Shown in pieces: positions 17,261 through 25,701 of a DNA stretch of 64,000 nucleotides (positions are counted from its first letter, which is position 1; each line of letters begins with the position of its first letter). The position numbers and the translations under genes are program-made. Under the pieces are notes generated by a model. The model worked only from the letters and a program-made list of their open reading frames with translations, had not been told where the DNA came from and made no database searches. Source of the stretch: Solirubrobacter soli DSM 22325 (GTDB taxonomy: Bacteria; Actinomycetota; Thermoleophilia; Solirubrobacterales; Solirubrobacteraceae); assembly GCF_000423665.1 (NCBI RefSeq), contig NZ_KE384071.1:1-64000 (forward strand). The letters run 5' to 3'.

Positions 17261-18736
17261 GTGGATCTCTCACAACACCTCCGGGCCATCGTGTTGACTT
17301 CTCGCGTCTTGTCCCGGGTCGTGCTCGCCATCGTCGTGTTCTTCGGTCTCGCCGCACCCGCGAGCGCCGGCACGATCTCGCCACCTCCGCCTGAACACCG
17401 CGCGGACCCGAGCCTGACGACCTACGTCGAGCGGCTCGGCCCGTTCACGATCGGCGCCTACGAGACGCTGCAGAAAGCGGTCCCCGCGCGCCCGCCCGAC
17501 GTCAAGGGCGCGATCGTCGCGATGGACGCGCGGCTTGTGAACAAGGCCGGCGCCGTCATCCCGCAGCAGATCACGATGCTCCACCACCTCGTCTTCACCA
17601 ACGGCGGGCCCGACAACCGCCGCGGCGACCCCGCATGCCCGCACAAGTCCACGCGCGAGCGCTTCTGGGGCACGAGCGAGGAGCTGCGCCCGATGACGCT
17701 CCCGCCAGGCTACGGCTACCCGACCGCGCCGAAGGACAAGTGGCGGGCGATCCTGATGGTGATGCACCACCGCTCGGGCGAGCAGCGGTTCTACGTCGAG
17801 TACCGCGTGACCGTCGACACCCGCCCGACGATCCCGGTCAAGCCGTACTGGCTCAGCATCATCCCCTGCTCGCCCGACCCGCAATGGACAGTGCCGGGAA
17901 CGGGCGCAAAGACCGCCACCTACGCACGCACCTTCACGATCCCCAGGGCCGGCCGGATCGTCGCCGTCGGCGGGCACCTGCACGGCGGCGCGCAATCACT
18001 CAGCGTCAGCCAGCCGCGCTGCGGCGACCGCACCCTCGTGCGCAATCGCCCCGCCTACGCGCCCGCGGACGACCCGCTCTATAAGGTCCGCCCGCTCCTG
18101 CACGAGCCGGACCCGAAGAACATCAGCTGGTGGCAGTCCGCGACCGGCTGGCCGATCCGCAAGGGCGAGAAGCTCAAGGTCACCGCGGCCTACGACAACA
18201 CCCGCCCGCACACGCGGGTGATGGGGATCGAGCACGTCTACGTCGCCCCGCCCGCCAAGGACCAGCCCACCGGCTGCGCCTCCGCGCCCGCCGACGCGGT
18301 CGTGCTCGGCGCCGAGTTCCCCAACCCGCGGATGACCCCGCCGAAGGTCACCCTCACGCTCGCCCGCCTCGACAAGAACGGCATCGCCCGCGCGACCACC
18401 ACCGGCACCGGCACCCGCCGCTACGTCGCGGGCACCGTCGCGTCGGTCTTCGTCCGCGACTTCACCTACGGCCCGCAGCAGCTGACGATCCGCCGCGGCG
18501 CGACCGTCCGCTGGCATTTCGCCGACAAGACCAAGCACGACGTGACGCTCGCCGACGGCCCGCTCGGCTTCGCCTCACCCTGGCTGAGCCGAGGCGACCG
18601 CTACTACGCCCACACCTTCAAGCAACCCGGCACGTACCTGCTCCAGTGCTCCCTGCACGCGGCGTACATGTCGCAGGTCGTGAAGGTCACGCACGCACGA
18701 CCGCGCCCCCCCGACGTGGATCCCCGCCGCCGCTGA
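17261..18736 (+). CDS. Secreted PHM-like copper protein fused to a cupredoxin
   Basis: A 491-aa exported protein with a hydrophobic signal segment at about 20-37 ending APASAG. The central region has the ligand layout of type II copper monooxygenases such as PHM: H108-H109 (LHHLVF), H169-H170, H239-L-H241 (GGHLHGG) and M321 (VMGIEH). Residues about 395-480 form a cupredoxin with type-1 copper ligands H426, C463, H466 and M470 (QCSLHAAYM). It is therefore likely a redox enzyme carrying its own electron-transfer domain. GTG 17261 is tentative; 17291 is another choice. The last 50 bp overlap the convergent gamma-glutamyltransferase-like gene. Confidence 0.75.
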   Translation: MDLSQHLRAIVLTSRVLSRVVLAIVVFFGLAAPASAGTISPPPPEHRADPSLTTYVERLGPFTIGAYETLQKAVPARPPDVKGAIVAMDARLVNKAGAVIPQQITMLHHLVFTNGGPDNRRGDPACPHKSTRERFWGTSEELRPMTLPPGYGYPTAPKDKWRAILMVMHHRSGEQRFYVEYRVTVDTRPTIPVKPYWLSIIPCSPDPQWTVPGTGAKTATYARTFTIPRAGRIVAVGGHLHGGAQSLSVSQPRCGDRTLVRNRPAYAPADDPLYKVRPLLHEPDPKNISWWQSATGWPIRKGEKLKVTAAYDNTRPHTRVMGIEHVYVAPPAKDQPTGCASAPADAVVLGAEFPNPRMTPPKVTLTLARLDKNGIARATTTGTGTRRYVAGTVASVFVRDFTYGPQQLTIRRGATVRWHFADKTKHDVTLADGPLGFASPWLSRGDRYYAHTFKQPGTYLLQCSLHAAYMSQVVKVTHARPRPPDVDPRRR

Positions 18737-20150
18737 ACGCGCGTGTCGCGTGGTGGCGCTCGACGGCCTGGCAGCCGCCGAAGAAGAGGTTCGGCTCGCG
18801 GAACCAGGCGATCGTGCGGCCCTTCAAGGCGGCGTCGTCGATCCCGGGCTCCGCGTAGACGAGGTTGTCCTCGAAGTGCAGGCGGGGGGCGTCGACGGCG
18901 GCCTGCGCGTCCATCCCGTGGTCGATCGCGTTGACGATCACCTGGAGGACCGCGCTGCGGATGCGGTTGGACCCGGCGGACCCGAGCACGAGCTCCGGCG
19001 ACCCGTCGTCGAGCACGACGGTCGGCGCCATCATCGACGGGAGGCGGCGGCCCGGTGGGTGGGTGAAGAAGCCCGCGGGCGAGAGGTCCTGCTCACCCAT
19101 CATGTTGTTGACGTGGATGCCCGTGCCCGGGACGACGAGCCCTGAGCCCTCGCCGTTGGTCGACGTCACCGAGCACGCCCAGCCGTCGGCGTCCAGGACG
19201 CTCACGTGGGTGGTCGAGCCGAGCCGCGACGCCATGAACTCGTCGGCGAAGCCCGGCTGGTCGAGATGGTCGAGGAAGTCGGGTGTGCGTTCGGACTGCG
19301 CGGCCTCCATCGCCGCGACGATCGCGGCGGCGTCGGGCTGTCCGGGGGACCGCTCGAGCAGCGCGAGCGCGTAGGCGAGCAGCAGCCCGCCGGCGCTCGG
19401 CGGCGGGTTCGTGAGCACCTCGCGCCCGTGGTAGCGGACGCGCACGGGCTCGCGCGGGATCACCGCGTACGCGGCGAGGTCGGCGCGCGAGAGCGTTCCA
19501 CCGCGCGAGACGACCCAGTCGGACACCGCCGCCCCGACGTCGCCGGTGTAGAACGGATCGGCGCCGTCGCGGGCGAGCCGCTCGATGCCGTCCGCCAGCT
19601 CCGGGTCGCGCACCACTTCGCCCTCGACCGGCACCCGCCCGTCGATGCAGTAGCGCCGCCGCGACTCCTCCGTCGCCACGACGATCGGGCTGAGCATGTC
19701 GAAGAGCAGCGCCTGCTGGCGGTTGACCTCGACGCCGTCACGGGCATACCCGATCGCCGGCGCGGCGAGGTCGGTCAGCGGAATCGTCCCGAAGCGCGCC
19801 GCGGCCTCGGCGACGCCGGCGGGCAGCCCGTAGACCCCGCAGGAGGACGCCCCGATGTGGAAGACCTGGACGGCGTCGCCGAAGTCGATCACGACGGCGT
19901 CCAGCGGCGCGCGCTCGCCCTCGCCGGGCGCCGCGACCATGAAGTCCAGCAGCACCGGCTCCCCGCCCGGCGGCGCGACCAGCATGTAGCCGCCCGCCCC
20001 GAGCCCCGTCAGCAGGGGCTCGGTCATGAACGACGTCATCAGCGCCGCCAGCGCGGCGTCGACCGCGTTGCCGCCGGCGCGGAGCACGTCCGCGCCGGCC
20101 TTGGCGGTCAGAGGGTGTCCGGCCGCGACGACGCCACGCTCGTGCCGCAT
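18687..20150 (-). CDS. Gamma-glutamyltransferase family N-terminal-nucleophile hydrolase
   Basis: A 487-aa member of the GGT/cephalosporin-acylase family, which self-cleaves to expose a Thr nucleophile. The N-terminal family signature is HPLTAKAGADVLRAGGNAVD and the large-subunit glycine stretch is LLTGLGAGGYMLV. The predicted autocleavage and catalytic Thr is T313 in GSTTHVSVLDADG. The small subunit contains VTSTNGEGSG and the glycine motif LVLGSAGSNRIRSAVLQ. Unlike classical secreted GGT (about 560-580 aa), it starts directly at the catalytic domain with no signal peptide, so it probably acts in the cytoplasm. Substrate uncertain. Confidence 0.85.
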   Translation of the reverse strand: MRHERGVVAAGHPLTAKAGADVLRAGGNAVDAALAALMTSFMTEPLLTGLGAGGYMLVAPPGGEPVLLDFMVAAPGEGERAPLDAVVIDFGDAVQVFHIGASSCGVYGLPAGVAEAAARFGTIPLTDLAAPAIGYARDGVEVNRQQALLFDMLSPIVVATEESRRRYCIDGRVPVEGEVVRDPELADGIERLARDGADPFYTGDVGAAVSDWVVSRGGTLSRADLAAYAVIPREPVRVRYHGREVLTNPPPSAGGLLLAYALALLERSPGQPDAAAIVAAMEAAQSERTPDFLDHLDQPGFADEFMASRLGSTTHVSVLDADGWACSVTSTNGEGSGLVVPGTGIHVNNMMGEQDLSPAGFFTHPPGRRLPSMMAPTVVLDDGSPELVLGSAGSNRIRSAVLQVIVNAIDHGMDAQAAVDAPRLHFEDNLVYAEPGIDDAALKGRTIAWFREPNLFFGGCQAVERHHATRAFSGGGDPRRGGAVVRA

Positions 20151-20197
20151 GCCTAAGGTCGGATGATCGGGGTGGGGTGGAGGGGCTGCGCCTTACT

Positions 20198-21556
20198 TCA
20201 AAATCGTGGCATGAACTCGGGCACGTCCACGTCGGTCGCGCGAGCGCGCGTCCGTTCGGGTTCGCGGGTCCGGGTGACACGCGGCTCGCCGATCGGCTCA
20301 CGCAGCGAAGAGCGCTCCGTGCGCACCGCCGGCGCGTCGCCGTAGCCGGTCGCGACGACCGTCACCCACACCTCGTCCTCGAGCTTCTCGTCGACCATGG
20401 CGCCGAAGATGATGTTGGCGTCCGGATGCGCGGTCTCCTGCACCTGGCGGGCGGCCTCGTTGACCTCCCACAGCGACAGGTCGCGACCGCCGGTGATCGA
20501 CAGCAGGATCGACTTCGCGCCGTCCAGCGTCGTCTCCAGCAGCGGCGACGAGGTCGCCTGCACGGCCGCCTCGACGGCGCGCTTCTCGCCCGAGCCCATG
20601 CCGATCCCGAGCAGCGCGTTGCCGGCCTCGGACATGATCGTCCGCACGTCGGCGAAGTCGAGGTTGATCAGGCCCGGGAGCGTGATCAGGTCCGAGATGC
20701 CCTGGACGCCCTGGCGCAGCACGTCGTCGGCGACGCGGAACGCCTCGACCATCGACGTCTGCTTGTCGAGCACCGACAGCAGCTTGTTGTTCGGGACGAC
20801 GATCAGGGTGTCGACCTCTTCGGCCAGCGCCTTGATGCCGGTCTCGGCCGCCTGCAGGCGACGCGTGCCCTCGAAGCCGAACGGCTTGGTGATGATGCCG
20901 ACGGTCAGCGCGCCGAGCTCGCGGGCGACCCGCGCGACCACGGGCGCGGCGCCCGTGCCGGTCCCGCCGCCCTCGCCCGCGGTGATGAACACCATGTCCG
21001 AGCCCTTGAGCAGCGACTTGATCCGGTCGTAGTCCTCCATCGCCGCCGCGCGCCCGCGCTCGGGATCGGAGCCGGAGCCCAGCCCGCGCGTGATGTCCGC
21101 GCCGATCTGGAGCGTCACGTGCGCGTCACTGGCCTGCAACGACTGCGCGTCGGTGTTGAGCGCGATGAACTCGACGCCGCTCACGTCGGCCTCGATCATC
21201 CGGTTGACGGCGTTCACGCCGCCGCCGCCGACGCCGACGACCCGCAGCTGCGGCTGGCCGGGCGCGGGCTCGCGCACCGAGCCCCACTGATAGTCGTCCG
21301 CGGCGGGCGGTGGCACGTGGCGGACAGGCTCTTCGGGCGGGGCCATCATGTCTCCGGGGATCTCACTCGAGAAGGCGTGACGAAGCCGCTCCTGCGGCGT
21401 AGGGGTCGCCCGCTCGGGCACGACCGGATCCGGCGTGGGGGTGGGCTCCTCGGCCCGCGGCTGCGGCGTGGGCTCCTCGAGCCCTTCCGTCTCCGTCTTG
21501 CGGAACAGGTTGGCCAACGGGCCTTCCCGCATGCTCGCCCGCTTGCCGCTACCCAT
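20198..21556 (-). CDS. ftsZ: FtsZ tubulin homologue with about 100-residue N-terminal extension
   Basis: A 452-aa tubulin-like GTPase that polymerises into the division ring. The GTPase core starts near residue 100 (RVVGVGGGGVNAVNRM). The tubulin signature GGGTGTGAAPVV lies near 190-200, and the T7-type loop with NLDFADVRTIM follows. The C-terminus ends DVPEFMPRF, like the FtsZ tail peptide that binds FtsA/SepF/ZipA-type partners. A Pro/Glu-rich extension of about 100 residues precedes the core; normal FtsZ has about 10. ATG 21556 overlaps the parA stop by 8 bp, so translation is coupled. It is the cell's FtsZ or a paralogue; the usual dcw neighbours are absent. Confidence 0.85.
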   Translation of the reverse strand: MGSGKRASMREGPLANLFRKTETEGLEEPTPQPRAEEPTPTPDPVVPERATPTPQERLRHAFSSEIPGDMMAPPEEPVRHVPPPAADDYQWGSVREPAPGQPQLRVVGVGGGGVNAVNRMIEADVSGVEFIALNTDAQSLQASDAHVTLQIGADITRGLGSGSDPERGRAAAMEDYDRIKSLLKGSDMVFITAGEGGGTGTGAAPVVARVARELGALTVGIITKPFGFEGTRRLQAAETGIKALAEEVDTLIVVPNNKLLSVLDKQTSMVEAFRVADDVLRQGVQGISDLITLPGLINLDFADVRTIMSEAGNALLGIGMGSGEKRAVEAAVQATSSPLLETTLDGAKSILLSITGGRDLSLWEVNEAARQVQETAHPDANIIFGAMVDEKLEDEVWVTVVATGYGDAPAVRTERSSLREPIGEPRVTRTREPERTRARATDVDVPEFMPRF

Positions 21557-22313
21557 TCTGGAGCACCTCCTTCGCCAGCCGGCGATACGAGTCTGCCGCC
21601 TGCCCATTGGGGTCGTATTTGAGGACGGACATCCCCTTCACGGGCGCTTCCGCGAAACGGACGGTCTTCTTGATGCGGGCCCCGAACACGCGGTCCCCGA
21701 AGTTCTCCTCGAGGATCTCGATCGCTTCCTTGGCGTGCAGCGTCCTCGTATCCACCATCGTGGGGAGGATGCCCATGATGTCCACCGTCGGATTCAGGTT
21801 CTCGCGGATCATGGAAAGCGTGTTCTGGAGCTGCAGCAGGCCCCGCATCGACAGATACTCGCACTGCACGGGGACGATCACCTTGTCGGCCGCGGTCAAT
21901 GCGTTCACCGTCAAGAGTCCCAGAGAGGGCGGCGTATCGATGCAGACGAAGTCGTAGAACTCCTCGACCGGCTTGATCGCCTTGTCCAGCGAGCGCTCGC
22001 GGCCGATCTTCACCGACATCGCGATCTCGGCCCCGGCGAGGTCGATCGACGCCACCGCGACGTCCACCTCGCAGTGGCGGATGACCTCCACGATCGGCAG
22101 GTCGTGCACGAGGACGTCGAACATCGACTGTTCGAGGACCTCCGGGTCGATGCCCTGCGACATGGTCAGGTTGCCCTGCGGATCCAGGTCGATGCACAAC
22201 ACCCGATGACCCTCTTCCGCGAACGCCGCCGCCAGATTCAGCGTCGTCGTCGTCTTCGCCACGCCACCCTTCTGATTGGCGAAGGCGATCACCTTGGCCA
22301 CGGCATGCTCCAT
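21549..22313 (-). CDS. ParA/MinD-type P-loop ATPase
   Basis: A 254-aa ParA/Soj-family ATPase. The deviant Walker A FANQKGGVAKTTTTLNLA is at about 11-28, switch I/A' is CIDLDPQGNLT, and Walker B is FVCIDTPPSLGLLTVNAL near 120. There is no N-terminal HTH and no ParB gene nearby. Chromosomal ParA works with ParB; this one overlaps ftsZ by 8 bp, which suggests placement of the division ring or a MinD/MipZ-like role. Start ATG 22313 is favoured (MEHAVAKVIAFANQ). It diverges from the lipoprotein gene pair. Confidence 0.88.
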   Translation of the reverse strand: MEHAVAKVIAFANQKGGVAKTTTTLNLAAAFAEEGHRVLCIDLDPQGNLTMSQGIDPEVLEQSMFDVLVHDLPIVEVIRHCEVDVAVASIDLAGAEIAMSVKIGRERSLDKAIKPVEEFYDFVCIDTPPSLGLLTVNALTAADKVIVPVQCEYLSMRGLLQLQNTLSMIRENLNPTVDIMGILPTMVDTRTLHAKEAIEILEENFGDRVFGARIKKTVRFAEAPVKGMSVLKYDPNGQAADSYRRLAKEVLQNG

Positions 22314-22401
22314 TCAACTGTCGCAGGGAACCCCATCAGGCTCCCTCGTTCGCCCCGCGCCGGAGGATTCCTCCCGGGCCGACGCGGGCACATGCACCTC
22401 G

Positions 22402-23082
22402 ATGCGGTTGATTGCTGTGGGATTGCTCGCCGTTTCGTTCGCCGGGTGCGGTGCCGCGCACGCCACCTCCAGGCCGAAGCCGAGCCCCGCCGCGGCCGAG
22501 CGCGAGGTCCGCGACGCGATCCACGAGTACGACGACGCCAACCTCGCCGGAGACGCCACCCGCGTGTGCGCCGTGCTGGCGATGGCGTCGCGGATCGCGA
22601 TCCGGCGCGTCAACCAGGAGGAGTGCGTCCCCCACATGCGGACCGCTCTGAAGGCGACGCCCGAACCGCTCCGCGCCCGTCGCACGCAGATCATCTGGAT
22701 CGACGTGCGCGGCAACCGCGCGACGGTCGGACTGAAGCCCGACGATCACGTCAAGGACCCCTCGCCGCGCGTGCAGATGGTCCGCGAACCGACCGGCTGG
22801 AAACTCCTCTTCGACCTCTCGCACGTGTATCGGGACACCGCGTACTCGCGCTGCTACGTCAAGACGATCCAGAACGCGACGCGCAACCCGGGTTGGCGCG
22901 ACCTCGCCGACCAGACGCTCAACGAGTACGCCGACCGCTACTGCGACCGCGTCGCACGCCTGCCCGACGACGCGACCCAGCGCGACTACGACAAGCTCGA
23001 CTGGGACATCATCACCGAGCTCTACGACGAGGGGAAGCTGTCCTTCCGCGACGCCGAGAACCTGAAGGCGCAGCGTGCGTAG
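22402..23082 (+). CDS. Lipoprotein, NTF2/SnoaL-like
   Basis: A 226-aa predicted lipoprotein. ATG 22402 opens MRLIAVGLLAVSFAGC, a short signal peptide with lipobox ending at Cys 16. The mature part has VRDAIHEYDDANLAGDATRV followed by a beta-rich core (TQIIWIDVRGNRATVGLKP), the layout of small NTF2-like ligand-binding folds. It has conserved cysteines (CAVLA, EECVPHM, SRCYV, RYCDR). Function unknown. It overlaps the next, related lipoprotein gene by 8 bp, so the two form an operon and probably arose by duplication. Confidence 0.75.
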   Translation: MRLIAVGLLAVSFAGCGAAHATSRPKPSPAAAEREVRDAIHEYDDANLAGDATRVCAVLAMASRIAIRRVNQEECVPHMRTALKATPEPLRARRTQIIWIDVRGNRATVGLKPDDHVKDPSPRVQMVREPTGWKLLFDLSHVYRDTAYSRCYVKTIQNATRNPGWRDLADQTLNEYADRYCDRVARLPDDATQRDYDKLDWDIITELYDEGKLSFRDAENLKAQRA

Positions 23083-23701
23083 GGCGTTCGTCCTGGCGCT
23101 GGTCGTGCTGGCCGGGTGCGGCGGCACCGCCGGCCCGACGCCGCAGATCCGCCAGGCCGTCGGCGCCTACTACGACTCGATCCTGGCCAACGACGACGCG
23201 CACACCTGCGGGCTGTTCAGCGCCTACGCGCGGCTGCACGTCGTCAAGGAGCGCGGCGTCAACTGCCCGCAGGCGTTGGGTGAGCGGTTGTTCGCTCAAG
23301 GCGTCCCGAAACTCGTCCGCGACCGCTTCGTGCCGAGGATCGTCAGCGTCCGCGTGCACGGGATCTATGCCACGGTCAAGGTCCGGCCGTCCCCGCTGCT
23401 GAGCTTCTCCGGCGAGGTCAAGCTCGTGCGCGAGAAGGGGCGCTGGCGGATCGACTCCGACGAGCCGCGGGCGAAGACGTCCGCCGTCGGGGACTGCGTG
23501 TGGGGCTACTCGCGCCTGACGCTGGCGGACCCGGAGTGGAAGCCGTGGAGCGATCGCGCGAAGGCCGAGTACACGGAGCGTTTCTGCCGGGAGATCGTCA
23601 AGCGCGACCTGATGAAGGTCGACCACGGCATGCGGCTCGCCCGCGTCGAGCAGGCCGTCGTCAACTCGCTCTACGACGACGGCCTGATGACCCGCAACTA
23701 A
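23075..23701 (+). CDS. Lipoprotein, second copy of the NTF2-like pair
   Basis: A 208-aa predicted lipoprotein with lipobox VVLAGC (Cys 15). It parallels the upstream gene: IRQAVGAYYDSILANDDAHT, then a beta core (SVRVHGIYATVKVRP, VREKGRWRIDSDE) and a C-terminal RFCREIVKRDL segment like RYCDRVARLPDD in the partner. GTG 23075 overlaps the upstream stop by 8 bp. The last 4 bp overlap the convergent MFS-Usp gene. Probably an envelope protein; role unknown. Confidence 0.75.
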   Translation: MRRAFVLALVVLAGCGGTAGPTPQIRQAVGAYYDSILANDDAHTCGLFSAYARLHVVKERGVNCPQALGERLFAQGVPKLVRDRFVPRIVSVRVHGIYATVKVRPSPLLSFSGEVKLVREKGRWRIDSDEPRAKTSAVGDCVWGYSRLTLADPEWKPWSDRAKAEYTERFCREIVKRDLMKVDHGMRLARVEQAVVNSLYDDGLMTRN

Positions 23702-25254
23702 GCGGGGACCACGACCACGGGCACCTTGGCCCGGGCGGCCACGCGGCCTTTGCGCCCGACGACCACGACCTGCGCGCCGATCTCGTCGACCCGGTTCAGG
23801 ACGGCCTGCACCGCGTCCTCGTGATCGCCGTAGGTGTGCACGACCTCGCCGCCCGCCTGCACGCCCGCCTCCTGCAGCTGCGCGAGCCGCCGCGCGAGAA
23901 CGGCGGCGGCCATCTCGCGCGACTCGCGGTCGACCGCCTGCTCGGAGAGGACGTCGGTCTCGTGCACGTGCATGACCTGCACGGCGGCGCCGCGCTCGCT
24001 CGCGAGCTTGGCCGCGGCGGCGGTCACGGCGATGCCGCGCGGGGAGCCGTCGACGGCGACCAGCACGGGCGCCACGAGCTGTGGCGCGACCGCGGCCTCG
24101 ACCTCCTCGGTCTCGGCGAAGTACGCGCGGCCGGCGAGGAGCACGAGCAGCGCCGCGACGACCGCGACGGCCCCGACGAAGAACGGCGCGTCCGGCGCCA
24201 CCCACTCCGCGAGTTTCCCCGCCAGCCACGGCGCGACCGCGCCCCCGGCGAAGCGGACGAACGAGTACGCGGAGGAGGCGATCGGGCGCTCGACGGGCGC
24301 GATCCGCATCACGGCCTCGGTCAGCACGGTGTTGACGACGCCGAGCACGGCGCCGGCGACGATCACCATCACCGCGAGCAGTGCCGGGACGCCCTCGCCG
24401 AAGCCCATCGTGGCGAGGATCACCGCGAGCGCGCCGTACATCGCGCCCAAAGTGGTCACGACGCCGTAGCGACGCTTCAGCCGCGGCGCGACGAACACCG
24501 ACGTGAACGCGAGCAGCAGGCCCCAGCCGAAGAAGACCGCGCCGAGGGCGTGCGCGCCCATCTTCAGCGGGAACGGCGTGTAGGCCAGCAGCGTGAAGAA
24601 GCCGAAGTTGTAGAAGAGCGCGACGAGGCCGGTGATCAGCAGGCCGCGGTGCCGCAGCGCCTTCAGCGGCTCGGTCAGCCCGACCTTGCGCGCGGGCTTG
24701 GGGATCTCGTCGAGCAGGATCAGGATCGCGATGAAGGCGATCGCCATCAGCGCCGCGGTGCCGAAGAACGGGCCGCGCCAGGAGATGCCGCCGAGGAAGC
24801 CACCGAGCAGCGGGCCCGAGGCGATGCCGAGGCCGAGCGCGGCCTCGTAGAGGATGATCGCGCCGCCGACGCCGCCTGACGCGCTGCCCATGATCACCGC
24901 GAGCGCGGTGGCGATGAACAGCGCGTTGCCCAGGCCCCAGCCGGCGCGGAAGCCGACGATCTCGGGGATCGAGCCCGACGCACCCGCGAGCGCCGCGAAC
25001 GCGATCACGAGGACGAGGCCGGCGAGCAGCGTCTTGCGCGGCCCGATGCGGCTGGAGACGAACCCGGTGACGAGCATCGAGACGCCCGTGATCGCGAAGT
25101 AGCTCGTGAACAGCAGCGACACCTGGCTCGGCGTGGCGTTCAGATCGCGCGCCAGCACCGGCAGGATCGGATCGACCAGGCCGATGCCCATGAACGCGAT
25201 CACGCACGCGAAGGCGACGGCCCACACGGCCTTGGGTTGGTCCTTGAGGCTCAT
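23698..25254 (-). CDS. MFS transporter fused to a C-terminal universal-stress domain
   Basis: A 518-aa protein. Residues 1-380 are a 12-TM MFS exporter: DPILPVLARDLNATPSQVSL at TM1-2, motif A-like SSRIGPRKTLLAGL and motif C-like ALGLGIASGPLLGGFLGG. Residues about 390-518 form a cytoplasmic Usp domain starting PVLVAVDGSPRGIAVTAAAA. Its nucleotide loop is shortened (VVGRKGRVAARAKVPVVVVP instead of G-x2-G-x9-G-S/T), so ATP binding may be lost. It overlaps the MarR stop by 4 bp (ATGA), hence is regulated by that MarR. Likely export of toxic organics; the substrate is unknown. Confidence 0.87.
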   Translation of the reverse strand: MSLKDQPKAVWAVAFACVIAFMGIGLVDPILPVLARDLNATPSQVSLLFTSYFAITGVSMLVTGFVSSRIGPRKTLLAGLVLVIAFAALAGASGSIPEIVGFRAGWGLGNALFIATALAVIMGSASGGVGGAIILYEAALGLGIASGPLLGGFLGGISWRGPFFGTAALMAIAFIAILILLDEIPKPARKVGLTEPLKALRHRGLLITGLVALFYNFGFFTLLAYTPFPLKMGAHALGAVFFGWGLLLAFTSVFVAPRLKRRYGVVTTLGAMYGALAVILATMGFGEGVPALLAVMVIVAGAVLGVVNTVLTEAVMRIAPVERPIASSAYSFVRFAGGAVAPWLAGKLAEWVAPDAPFFVGAVAVVAALLVLLAGRAYFAETEEVEAAVAPQLVAPVLVAVDGSPRGIAVTAAAAKLASERGAAVQVMHVHETDVLSEQAVDRESREMAAAVLARRLAQLQEAGVQAGGEVVHTYGDHEDAVQAVLNRVDEIGAQVVVVGRKGRVAARAKVPVVVVPA

Positions 25255-25673
25255 TCTCCAGTTCCCTCTTCCATCAACTTGTCGAGCACGGGCAGCGCGG
25301 CTGCGAGTACCTCTCGTTCGTCGTCGGTCAGCGTGCTCAGGCGCGCCTGCAGCAGTGCCTCGCGGGCGGCGCGCATCGCGTCGAGCCGCTCGAGGCCCTG
25401 CGGGGTGAGGTGCACGAGCACCGCCCGCGCGTCTTTGGGGTCCTGACGGCGCTCCACGAACCCGTCGCGCTCGAGCCGGCCGACGAGCGTGGTCACCGTC
25501 GGCTGGGCGACGGCCTCGCGCTCGGCGAGCTCGGTGATTCGGCGCGGGCCGGCGTCGCGCAGCGTCGCCAGGACGGACGCGGCGGTGCGGCTCAGTTCAC
25601 GCTTGCCCCGCCGGCCGAGCGCATGCCAGAGCGCCGTCAGGCGGTGGTCCAACTCGTCCGCGAGGTTTTCCAT
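25251..25673 (-). CDS. MarR-family repressor
   Basis: A 140-aa winged-helix regulator. Dimerisation helices lie at both ends. The recognition part is RRITELAEREAVAQPTVTTL then VGRLERDGFVERRQDPKDAR (wing with the conserved D-x-R), residues about 50-95. ATG 25673 (MENLADELD) is chosen over GTG 25679 because TATATT ends 8 nt upstream, a leaderless promoter, and both are embedded in a perfect palindrome. It overlaps the MFS-Usp gene by 4 bp and almost certainly represses the operon it leads. The effector is unknown. Confidence 0.88.
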   Translation of the reverse strand: MENLADELDHRLTALWHALGRRGKRELSRTAASVLATLRDAGPRRITELAEREAVAQPTVTTLVGRLERDGFVERRQDPKDARAVLVHLTPQGLERLDAMRAAREALLQARLSTLTDDEREVLAAALPVLDKLMEEGTGE

Positions 25674-25701
25674 AGCCACGCAATATAGCGTGGCTATGGA
25701 A
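25668..25701. promoter_or_regulatory. 34-bp perfect palindrome: MarR operator and promoter
   Basis: TTCCATAGCCACGC (25668-25681) and GCGTGGCTATGGAA (25688-25701) form 14-bp arms around AATATA. On the minus strand the centre reads TATATT, a -10 box 8 nt from the ATG at 25673. The arm therefore covers the -10 box and start codon. This is a strong candidate for an autorepression site. It ends 1 bp before the stop of the upstream gene at 25702 and could also attenuate read-through. Confidence 0.75.

Noticed and set aside
25674..25679. GTG 25679 as marR start
   Set aside because: It would lie 2 nt from the TATATT box; ATG 25673 has the proper leaderless spacing.
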